64,000 bases of DNA. Origin: Leptobrachium leishanense. Its lineage: Eukaryota; Chordata; Amphibia; Anura; Megophryidae. The translations under genes and the position numbers were made by a program. Of this stretch, positions 47,390 to 57,434 are shown piece by piece. Location: the NCBI GenBank assembly GCA_009667805.1, contig CM019068.1:11326889-11390888 (forward strand), read 5' to 3'. The notes below the pieces were generated by a model. It was not told the origin of the DNA. It was given only the letters and a program-made list of their open reading frames with translations, and did no database searches. Numbering within the stretch: position 1 is the stretch's first letter; every line of letters begins with the position of its first letter.

Positions 47390-47935
47390 CTTATATAACG
47401 ATTCCACCACTTCCTACTGTCCTCCTATATAACAATTCCACCACTTCCTACTGCCCTCTTATATAATTCCACCCCTTCCTACTGTCCTCCTATATAACAA
47501 TTCCACCACTTCCTACTGCCCTCTTATATAATTCCACCACTTCCTACTGTCCTCCTATATAACAATTCCACCACTTCCTACTCTCCTCTTATATAATTCC
47601 ACCACTTCCTACTGCCCTCTTATATAGCTTTTACACCACTTCCTACTGTCCTCTTATATAATTCCACCACTTCCTGCTGTACTCCTATATAACAATTCCA
47701 CCACTTCCTACTGCCCTCTTATATAATTCCACCACTTCCTGCTGTCCTCCTATATAACAATTCCACCACTTCCTACTGTCCTCTTATATAATTCCACCAC
47801 TTCCTACTGCCCTCTTATATAGCTTTTACACCACTTCCTACTGTGTCCTCCTATGTTACTATTCCACCACTTCCTTCTGCCCTCTTATATAGCTTTTACA
47901 CCACTTCCTGCTGTCCTCTTATATAATTAAAAGGT

Positions 47936-48762
47936 GGAAAGCCTGCCCAGAGGGCAGTCTATTGTGGATATACTGCCCCAGCTCATGGATATACTGCCCC
48001 AGCTCGTGGATATATGCCCCAGCTCGTGGATATACTGCCCCAGCACGTGGATATACTGCCCCAGCACGTGGATATATGCCCCAGCACGTGGATATACTGC
48101 CCCAGCACGTGGATATATGCCCCAGCACGTGGATATATGCCCCAGCACGTGGATATATGCCCCAGCACGTGGATACTGCCCCAGCTCGTGGATATTGCCC
48201 CAGCACGTGGATACTGCCGCAGCTCGTGGATACTGCCCCAGCACGTGGATACTGCCCCAGCTCGTGGATACTGCCCCAGCACGTGGATACTGCCCCAGCT
48301 CATGGATATTTTCCCCCACCTCTCATGGCTATATGCCCCCCAGCTCAGACACCAGACCAGACATGGGGCGGCTGTTCGAATGCTCTATCGGCATTTGGAC
48401 AGCCGCCCCATGAGCTCCTCATACTTACCTTCCCGAGTGGCGAAGTGAAAGTTTCTCCGCTTCCGGTCGTTGAAGGACCCAAGCCGCGGTCACGTGACCG
48501 CGGCTTGGGTCCTTCAAAGAGCGGAAGCGAGGGAACTTTCCCTTCGCCGCTCGGGGGTTGGATGCGCGCGGCAGCCGGGTAGAGGCTGCAAGCGCAGCCT
48601 CTACCCGGCTGCTGTGTGCATCTTGTAACCGCCGCGGCGAGCGCACCGCCGGCTCGTGCCACGGCGGTTGCATGCGCGCGCAACCAACCGCCGCTGGTTG
48701 CGCGCGCATGCGCAGAGCAAGGCTTGGCGACGGACACGCCAAGCCTTACTCAATTATATTAT
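47936..48762. mobile_element. Insertion in the minisatellite, palindrome-rich, with its own minisatellite
   Basis: It splits CTCTTATATAATT from ATTCCACCACTTCC. The left half (47966-48330) is an 18-21-bp minisatellite with GGATATATGCCCCAGCACGT. The right half (48340-48755) holds several inverted repeats: GGGGCGGCTGTTCGAATGC with its complement, arms around 48432-48555, GTAGAGGCTGC/GCAGCCTCTAC and GGTTGC(A/G)(T/C)GCGCGC. It resembles a foldback-rich non-autonomous DNA element. Clear terminal repeats were not found. Confidence 0.55.
48432..48555. repeat. Foldback with a perfect 48-bp palindromic core
   Basis: 48470-48517 is perfectly palindromic around TCACGTGA with no spacer (half-site TTGAAGGACCCAAGCCGCGG). 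Imperfect arms extend it to about 124 bp. Confidence 0.93.
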
Positions 48763-48984
48763 AGATTCCACCACTTCCTACTGCCCACATATATAATTCT
48801 ACCACTTCCTACTGTCCTCTTATATAGCTTTTATACCCCCTCTCCCTCGATTCTCCTCTTACTTTGGCCATGACGTCAGCAGGCGTCTCCAATGCAGGAA
48901 ACCTTACACTCTTTCCACCAGTGCCTCGTCAAACCATTCCTTTGCTTTTTTGACTCACTATTGATGTGATCTCTCTTCACCCTG

Positions 48985-49289
48985 TGCTCGATCACTTTAA
49001 ATCAAAAATAGAGACCCAATTAATGTCTATATTCCATCGAGCAGCTCCCTATCTCCTCACACTAATTCTGAGAAGGATCTTCTATCACCTTGCGACTTGT
49101 TTCATGATAATTCCCATTCCTTTTTTCAGAAAAAACTTGAACCCTGGTCTAGAGCCTCCTGCGTCACGACCTGTCTCCAACGCCTTGTTGACTACTCTTT
49201 CGACTCCATCACTTTGATCAGTGAGCTGCTCACCATCATGGGTCAGTCCCCAATACCAGTCCAGTATTCCTGAGTCAGTGGTACACCAT
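48985..49289. repeat. About 300-bp direct duplication, copy 1
   Basis: TCGATCACTTTAAATC, ATATTCCATCGAGCAGCTCC, ATGATAATTCCCATTCC and GTCTCCAACGCCTTGTTGAC also occur, 15-20 percent diverged, in the same order at 50360-50655. Confidence 0.85.
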
Positions 49290-50205
49290 CAGGGCTATTC
49301 AAAGAGATTCGAAAAGTCACCGCACGTTCGGTGACTTTTCAGTCTCTTCAATTCGGTTCCTTTTGCCGATCCCATTTCGGTGACCCTGCGGTGTATCCAG
49401 CAAGCACCACAGGGCCGCCGTAATGCAGGGAAAAGCCGCTGCAAACCCGACGATAACTATCTGCAAAACCCGTGAATGCACGCCGAAAACCCGCAAAAAC
49501 ATCTGGATTAACCCACCGAAAACCACAGAAAAACCCGAGCAGGAGCCGATCACACGCAGTGAAGCCACCGGAAAAAGCCAACACCGCAGACAGAGTGAAG
49601 TGAATAAATTAGGAAAACAGTTTGCATGAATGTTTGAAAAGTGAAACGCTGTTTGCAAAGAAACTACTGAGCGAAAATGTCTGAAATTTACATATAAAAT
49701 CCAATGAATGATAATAAAAAGGCTGTTACAGAAAAAAGAAGTAAAGTTAAAAACAAATTTAAAAAATTTGACTTTTTTAAAAAAAAATCCAGAAAAAATG
49801 CTTAAAATATCTTAAAAAATCTATAAATAAAGAGACTCTTTACTGCAGAATTTTATAATCAACGGTTTATTAGATATTGAATTAAAACCGGAATATTTTT
49901 AACATTGAAGCCTATGGGATTCGCCTGAATAAATCTGCCGCATGAAATCACCAAATGACAGGGCATTTCGGGAACCTTTCACTGCTGGTTTGTGTTCTCT
50001 GAATAGACGAAGCAGTGCATTTTCATGGGGATTTCACTTCCCTCGAACAGGCACCGAACAGGCACCGTATGTGCAGGCAATTCGCCAGGATTTGGAGAAT
50101 TGCCTGCTCTCTGGATAGCCGAATGGCCAAGAAAGGTAACCGAACACTGATTTTCAGCATTCAGTTACCTTTCTCAAGCAATTCGGATCTCTTTGAATTA
50201 CCCTG
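49290..50205. mobile_element. Element E3 of the TIR-element family
   Basis: 916 bp with termini CAGGGCTATTCAAAGAGAT and ATCTCTTTGAATTACCCTG, flanked by CAT (49287-49289 and 50206-50208). The empty site is visible in the other copy of the 300-bp duplication (GTGCACCTTGTTTACG near 50643). Inside are a CCGAAAACC-type block (49480-49540), AAATAAAGAGACTCTTTACTGC and TTTTTAACATTGAAGCC, the last two shared with the hAT-like elements A and C. No transposase seen. The superfamily is uncertain. Confidence 0.75.
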
Positions 50206-50359
50206 CATGTTTATTCATTTGTTGCTGTAGCAATACCTTTGCACTCCCTTGACTTGATAAAATAAAGTCATTATAAAAAATGTTTTAACACTCCGTGCAG
50301 AGAGCCTGGAACCCCACCCTACTACTAGGCAGGCAAGTTACCATCGATTCCGCCCTCCA

Positions 50360-50655
50360 TCACTACTCGATAACTTTAAATCCAACTTGGAGATCCAATA
50401 AATGTCCGTATTCCATCAAGCAGCTCCTTATCTCCCCACGCTGAGTAGGATCATCTACCACACAATGAAAATTCCCATTCCATTTTTCCGATATAAGTTT
50501 TAACCCTATGTTGGTGCCTCCTTCCTCATGACCTGTCTCCAATTTCTTGTTTACGATTCCTTCGGCTCCATCACTTTGGTGAGTGAGCTGCACATTGTGA
50601 TGGATCTCTTGTGAGTTCCAGTCCGGTATTCCGGGCTCAGTGGTGCACCTTGTTT
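50360..50655. repeat. About 300-bp direct duplication, copy 2
   Basis: Partner of 48985-49289, without the E3 insertion at its end. Confidence 0.85.
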
Positions 50656-51319
50656 ACGCCTTTGTTGCTGTGTCAATATTTGTTTTGGTAACAATGCGGG
50701 ACACCAGGAGCAACGTTAAGGAAGTTCAGAAAACGCAATGTTTTCTTTGTTATTGTATCGTCGCACCGTAATGAAAATAAATGCATGAATAATGTATAAA
50801 GTGATGCTTCATGACTGTGTTTATATTTTGAGCGGTCACAAATTGTGCTTCTAAAAGTTGTCCTCAGAATTCCCTCTCCAGTAACTTTGTTTTGGGGTGG
50901 GTGTTGATTTAAACACCCCTCGGATTTCTGTGCCACATCAAGCGACGGGGAGTCTGTGCCCTGCTTTGTTAAACAATAATCAGGAAAAAGAATGGCTCGG
51001 GCAGGGAAGCTGAAAGTGCTCGATAATAAGTCACCATACATTACCCACAGACACTAATAGGTCCCTCGCACGGCATGTTTTGCCTGATATGAATTATTCA
51101 TTGGGGAAAGGTGATGATTATCACAATTGGAGAGCTCGGAAAAGGTTGACCAGGATTTCTTCTGTGTTTTGTTAAAAAGTCACTATATGCATTTGTCGAG
51201 TCAGAAGCGTTTACCTTTCTTCACCTGGTGGTGACATCTCTGAAATGTGAAGCTTTCTAAGCGGTAACAGGCGACTACTCACATAGACAGCGAGGAGCGA
51301 TTTTATATACAGAGGGACA
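50656..51319. other. No gene recognised
   Basis: Unique-looking sequence. A minus-strand open frame at 50673-51041 shows no domain. Confidence 0.45.
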
Positions 51320-52645
51320 GAGACATTGTTACTCTCATAAAGGAGTGAGACATTGTTACTCTCATAAAGGAGTGAGACATTGTTACTCTCATAGAGGAAT
51401 GAGACATTGTTACTCTCATAAAGGAGTGAGACATTGTTACTCTCATAAAGGAGTAAGACATTGTTACTCTCATAAAGGAGTGAGACATTATTACTCTCAT
51501 AAGGGAGTGAGACATTGTTACTCTCATAAGGGAGTGAGGCATTGTATTGTTACTCTCATAAGGGAGTGAGACATTGTTACTCTTATAAAGGAGTGAGGCA
51601 TTGTTACTCTCATAAAGGAGTGAGGCATTGTTACTCTCATAAAGGAGTGAGACATTGTTACTCTCATAAGGGAGTGAGGCATTGTATTGTTACTCTCATA
51701 AGGGAGTGAGACATTGTTACTCTTATAAAGGAGTGAGGCATTGTTACTCTCATAAAGGAGTGAGGCATTGTTACACTCATAGAGGAATGAGACATTGTTA
51801 CTCTCATAAGGGAGTGAGGCATTGTATTGTTACTTTCATAAGGGAGTGATACATTGTTACTCTCATAAAGGAGTGAGGCATTGTTACTCTCATAAAGGAG
51901 TGAGACATTGTTACTCTCATAAAGGAGTGAGGCATTGTTACTCTCATAAAGGAGTGAGGCATTGTTACTCACATAAATGAGTGAGGCATTGTTACTCTCA
52001 TAAAGGAGTGAGACATTGTTACTCTTCTAAAGGAGTGAGACATTGTTACTCTCATAAGGGAGTGAGACATTGTTACTCTCATAAAGGAGTGAGGCATTGT
52101 TACTCTCATAAAGGAGTGAGACATTGTTACTCTCATAAAGGAGTGAGGCATTGTTACTCTCATAAAGGAGTGAGGCATTGTTACTCACATAAATGAGTGA
52201 GGCATTGTTACTCTCATAAGGGAGTGATACATTGTTACTCTCATAAAGGAGTGAGACATTGTTACTCTCATAAGGGAGTGAAACATTGTTACTCTCATAA
52301 AGGAGTGAGGCATTGTTACTCTCATAAAGGAGTGAGACATTGTTACTCTCATAAGGGAGTGAGGCATTGTATTGTTACTTTCATAAGGGAGTGATACATT
52401 GTTACTCTCATAAAGGAGTGAGCATTGTTACAGTCATAAGGGAGTGAGGCATTGTTACTCTCATAAAGGAGTGAGACATTGTTACTCTCATAAGGGAGTG
52501 AGGCATTGTATTGTTACTCTCATAAGGGAGTGATACATTGTTATTCTCGTAAAGGAGTGAGACATTGTTACTCTCATAAGGGAGTCAGACATTGTATTGT
52601 TACTCTCATGAGGGAATGAGACATTGTTACTCTCATAAGGGAGAT
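51320..52645. repeat. 27-bp minisatellite, about 49 copies
   Basis: The unit is GAGACATTGTTACTCTCATA plus AAGGAGT. A variant with an extra ATTGT recurs at 51541, 51681, 51823, 52366 and 52505, marking a looser higher-order pattern. Open frames (VRHCYSHKG or MRVTMSHSF repeats) result from the unit being 9 codons. Confidence 0.95.
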
Positions 52646-52895
52646 AGATACAGATAGATACAGATAGATGGATCGATATGAATAGAGTAGATAATGATAA
52701 ATAAACAGAAGTGAATAGATACATAGAGATACAGATGGGTAGATATAGGTAGATAGATTGTTAGATATGGGTGAACAGATATATATATACATTGATGGAT
52801 AAATAGAAATAGATACATAAAAAGATATAAATAGATATGGATGGATAGAGATAGAGGGATAGATAAATAAATAATGGATAGATAGATAGACAGAT
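52640..52895. repeat. Impure GATA microsatellite
   Basis: GATA, GATG and AGATACA steps follow directly on the 27-bp array and probably grew from its GGGAGATAGATACAG end. Confidence 0.9.
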
Positions 52896-53684
52896 GGATT
52901 GATCGCACATGTTGTTAGTATGTGATTATTGGAGGGACTATTCCACCCAGCAATCAATCTACAAGGACTTCCAATGGATTCAGTAAGTGGATGCTGCAAT
53001 CACCGTCGCAGTTCTCCACGCGAGCAACTCCTCTGGATATTGATTTGAGCTTAATCTCCTTTCTGCTTGTAACGTGGCTGTAAATTGGCCGGTGTCCATA
53101 TAATTTCCAGCGGGGACATGAAACGCACTCGGATGCTGTGACAAAAGCCATTGCATCGGCGTCCCATCTGTTAGCACAATGCTCGGCGTAACGCTGCCCT
53201 GTTATTCGCTGTAACTAGTCCCTCGGACGGCTTGTCTCCTCATTAATACACGGCTGCTGCGGACCCTGCTGAACGCGCCGTCTAATGTGCATAAAGATAA
53301 ATATATGCAGCACGCACATCAATATTGCTGTGAAATAATGAAACGTCGTCCCTGAAGGATTGCAATGCGAATTAAATCCGTCTCGACTGCTGGCAAATGA
53401 ACTGATTAGTTTATACTTAATTAATGCTTTGGCATAAAACAATTTAAACAAGTGTCCTTGTAACGCTAAGAGACTCTCCATGTACCATTGTGAGGATGCG
53501 CTGGTAATGATTGTCAGTCGCGGATCACAGGGAGAGAGAGGGAGAGAGAGAGGATCTTCTGCAACATTTTACTACATATTGGGGATTATTCACTAAACAA
53601 CCAGATGTGAAATATGAAAATTTTAAAACAATTTGTGGTTGGAAAAGCTTTAGAAAATTTTCTTCCATTTCAGCTATTTTACTC
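52896..53684. other. Unique-looking sequence, no gene
   Basis: 53200-53480 is free of repeats and has the texture of conserved non-coding DNA, unproven. A GAGAGAGAGG run lies at 53532-53552. Confidence 0.4.
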
Positions 53685-55336
53685 TTAACCCCTTCACTGC
53701 CAAGACTAACGGCATGCCCTGGTATCCAGTGTTGGCGATAAGGTGTTCCGAAAGAGCAATGCAAAGGAATTTAATTAAGGGAAAACACAATTCATTTGCA
53801 TTTGGGCTCCAGAACGTGCCTCTAATGTTTCAGCACCCTGGGCATGATGCCCGAGGTACTAACACTTTTTAAAACCAGCTGGGGAATGTATCGGAATGAC
53901 ATCTCCCCAGCTGATCGAACTGCAGTAACTCCTTTTGGCCAGCTGGTGGCGACATTAAGCAGATTATTACAGAGAGGAATACATTGGGAATATTCACAAA
54001 TATTTCTTATTGTATAATTAACCACTTCAATGCTAAGGACGCGCTCAGCGCGTCCTCAGCATTACCGCTGGTGTGCTGAGGACGCGCTGAGCGCGTCCTC
54101 AGTTTGGGGTCAGCGTTCGGCCGGGTTCCGGCCGATCGCTGGCCCCTCCGGTGCGGGCTGACATCCTGGATGTCAGCCCGGCATCCGGACCAGCAGCCGC
54201 CATTATTAGGTGTCATCGCGGGGGCGCGATGACACCTAATTCAGGCGCCCCCCGCATGTGCGGAGGAGGCGCCTGAAAGGGAGGGGGGGGAGGTCCTTCG
54301 GACTCTCTCCCTCCCGATCGGTGGCACACAGGGGCTTAACCCAGGCATCATTTGGAAGGGCACAGCCTGCCCTTCCAAATTATGCCTGGCATTAACCCCT
54401 GGGGAGCTGGATCGCAAATCGGCGCTGAAAAGCGCCGATTCGCGATCCTTCCCGGGAGCTGGCCGACATCTTGGATGTCGGCCAAGCTTCCGGGAACTCC
54501 CCCAGAGGACTGGCGTCATCGTGCGCAGCACGATGACGCCAGTCCTACAGTTAACCCCTAACTGCCACCAACTGTGGAGATAGGGAGTTCCAATGAACTC
54601 CCTATCTCCCGATCCGTGGCAGCTAGGGGTTAAATTTTGATATCGTTGGATCGGCCAGAGCATGGCCGTTCCAACGATACCAAACATGAAAGTTAAAAAA
54701 TTTGTAAAAAAAAAAAAAAATGAAAAATAAAAATAAAAAAAATTAAAAAAAAAATTAAAAAAAAAAAAAATAAACACTTTTTTTGTATTTTTCTGGGTTT
54801 TTTAATGCAGCAATATTGTTCCCATTTCAATTATAATGTGAACAATGATGCTGCACTAACGATTTTTGTATGCGGTGCGTTTGTTAAAAATAGTGTCATT
54901 TTCCCCAAAAAAAAATGTAACGAGACCCCATCTCTAATTTTTTTAACAAGCGCACCCCATACAAAATATAACCGCAATTGCTCGCATGTTAAAATGTGGA
55001 AAAAAACACTTTACACGTTGTAAATTATTGAAAATACATATTTTATTGCATTTTTTGTTATAATATACAGACATGACATAACGTATACATATAATAATGA
55101 CATATTATGAATCTACCGAGTCTGACGGAAAGAACGATATATAATATGTCGGTGTCATATACTAAAATAAGCCTTCAAAACACGTTTAAACATGATGCGC
55201 AAAACAGGTAAAAAATGACCTCAGCACAGGGGCGGGAAAAGCCTCAGCAGCGAAAGGGTTAATATGATTTCCCCCCAAAAAACACTGGTTCCTAACAGTG
55301 GTTTTTTTGATAATCACTAGGCAGTGAAGGGGTTAA
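53685..55336. mobile_element. Outer TTAA MITE (TTAACCCCTTCACTGCC family)
   Basis: Ends are TTAACCCCTTCACTGCCAAG and CTAGGCAGTGAAGGGGTTAA. Its own sequence is 53685-54017 and 55263-55336; the rest is the inner element. A relative without insertion is 45301-45693. Confidence 0.8.
54018..55262. mobile_element. Inner TTAA MITE with multiple palindromes
   Basis: Ends are TTAACCACTTCAATGCTAAG and CAGCAGCGAAAGGGTTAA. 54018-54420 is the inverted counterpart of 3925-4327, and 54551-55262 that of 280-975. It carries GGACGCGCTCAGCGCGTCC twice (54037-54055 and 54080-54098), hairpins of GATGACACCTAATTC, AATCGGCGCTGAAAAGCGCC, ACTGGCGTCATCGTG and GGAGATAGGGAGTTCC, and an A-rich tract (54700-54775). No ORF of note. 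Confidence 0.8.
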
Positions 55337-55886
55337 TTTTGCAAAATAAACTGTGTGGTAAATTAACTCATGTTATTGCAAGTATATGGCTCTGTTTTCT
55401 TAGAAGAAGTATATAAATAAATAAGGTCAGGTCTGAACACTCAAACAATGAATACAAATATTTATAATATATACGACAATAAATATTCAAAATAAAAAAC
55501 GTACTAGAAATGCTCCGAATCATTTTAAATTGCACATGCACAGTCGCTTAAAATATATTTATTTCAAAGCCGATAAGCTTCTACAACAGCTTATTTAATA
55601 TTTCAAAGTAAATATGGAGGAGTAAATAAATAGCAAAAAAAAATCTACGGACACAGGATCCAAAAAAGTAAGACAAGGGACAAATTAAAAAGAAATGAGA
55701 CATAAGGAAAAATCGGCATATAATACTTCAGAAGTGGGTGCTGGTAGCGGTTGCTGTTTCTGGCCTTATTCCCAAGGCCAAATATATTTATTCCTATACA
55801 CTCGAGTTTCTGTTTGGTCTCGGAGCACATTCAGCATTTCGTGGCTGTTGGGTAGGATGTGTTCCTCAGTATTTAAATTAAGGGGG
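55337..55886. other. No gene recognised
   Basis: Very A/T-rich to 55700, then unique sequence; nothing recognised. Confidence 0.45.
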
Positions 55887-56970
55887 TTAGTCAGAGAACA
55901 CCAAAATGTCGCCGACATTTCGTTGCACTCTCGTTTCCCGCACTTCCCCGCACATTGGGGAATCACATTTCCCCACCCAGCGGTGAATTCAGCATTCACT
56001 TCAGGGTCCCCGGAGTGCAGGGAAAACCACCGCAAACCCGCCGCAATCCTGCCGAACACCTGCCAAAAATCCACCGAAAACCCAACAAACACCAACAGAA
56101 AACCCACTGAAACCCACTGGAACTGCCACAAAGAACACGCCGAACACGTCGAAAAAAGCCGACGAGCCGCCAGCGCAGACCAGCCGCTGGAAAAAGCCGA
56201 CAATTTGACGAATGGGATAAAAAAACAAAAACAATACCCATTGAAAGTGTGAAAATTGAAACGCTGTTTGCAAAAAAACTACTGAACGAAAATGTCTGGA
56301 ATTTACATCTAAGATCCCATGAATGATAATAAAAAGGGCTGTTACAGAAAAAAGAAAAACGATTTAAAATATTTGACAAACAAATGCCTAAAGGATCCTA
56401 AAAAAAAATGAATCAATTAATCAAAGGTTTTACGTACCATAGTTAGTGTGTAAGGTGTGTTTATATGTTTCTGTTTTATGTATTTTGAAGCTGAAGAAAC
56501 TGATTAATAGGGGAGAAAATTAGGTAATAATGTGTAATTTGCATAGTCTCTAATTGTATATGTTTTATGTTTGTAAATTATCTTGAAAATTTCTAATAAA
56601 AAAAAAATGAAGAGACTTTTTTGCTGCAGATTAAAATTATAAACAGTTTATTATATAATGAATAAAAACGGGAATATTTTTAACATTGAAACCTATGGGA
56701 TTCGCCTGAATAAACCTGTCTAATGAAACCACTGAACATCAGGGCATTTCACTGACATTTCTCTGCTGTTCAATGTGAATAGATTAACCATTGCTTCTCT
56801 ATGGGGGATTTCACTGCCATCGAACAACACCGTACTGGCTGGCAGTTTGCCAAAATTTGGCAAACTGCCTGCTCTCTGAATAGCCGAATGGCCTCGAAAT
56901 GTCACTGTACGGGGAAATTCCCTGTTCGGTGACATTTCGGGGTCAGATCGGCTCTCTCCGAATATCCCCT
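55887..56970. mobile_element. Element E4 of the TIR-element family
   Basis: The left end AGGGGGTTAGTCAGAGAACACC and the right end CTCTCTCCGAATATCCCCTG are imperfect inverted repeats. ATT occurs on both sides if the ends are read as AAGGGGG and CCCCTG. Internal blocks match E3: GTGCAGGGAAAACCACCGCA, AACCCACTGAAACCCAC, AAAATGTCTGGAATTTACAT, TTTTTAACATTGAAACC and GGGATTCGCCTGAATAAAC. Confidence 0.72.
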
Positions 56971-57434
56971 GATTAACCAACTACAGTGGAAAACAAACAT
57001 ACGGAAACAATATTTGGGTTAATACTTTCGGTTCCTCTGAATTCCACTTGATCCTGGATTCGGAGAATCCAAAATTCCACAAAATATTTTGTTTTGTTAA
57101 AACAAATTTGTTGCTGGTACGTCAGCCTGACGTGTCATCCAACGACTGAGGGCTATATTACAATCTTCGCGCAAAAAGGCTCGTGCAAAGCAAAATTGTT
57201 TGTGCCAAGCGGTTAATTTTTGCGCACGCAAATTACAGCTGGAATTACAATCCTCGCGGCTTTTTTCATCCGCCTATCAATTGCGCGCAAAAAGGATCCG
57301 CACAAATGCTGGCGAAGTGACGTCTCGCGCAAAAATCTTTGCACGCGCAGTTTTTTGCACCCAATCAGCCAATCAAAATGAAGAAACGCACCTATCAAAA
57401 GCAACTGAATTGCACCTGCCATTTGCCATTTGCA
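56971..57434. other. Unique sequence with a MITE-like end
   Basis: GGGCTATATTACAATCTTCGC at 57150 resembles the GGGC..TATTAC ends of the TWA MITEs at 19890 and 39779. GCGCAAAAA motifs recur at 57170-57350. The other end, if any, is hidden by the array that follows. Confidence 0.5.

Larger units (their letters stand above)
47390..48832. repeat. 31-35-bp minisatellite interrupted by an insertion
   Basis: Units such as TATATAATTCCACCACTTCC and TACTGTCCTC(C/T) alternate with a longer TATATAACAATTCC form. It runs 47390-47935 and resumes 48763-48832. The intervening 830 bp is an insertion (see 47936-48762). Confidence 0.9.

Noticed and set aside
47927..48582. Overlapping frames with CPSTWIYAPARGY repeats
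   Set aside because: Open in several frames on both strands across a minisatellite and a palindromic insertion.
51303..52394. Frames with VRHCYSHKG and MRVTMSHSF repeats
   Set aside because: By-product of a 27-bp tandem repeat.
52574..52999. Minus-strand frame rich in YLSI
   Set aside because: Translation of the GATA microsatellite.
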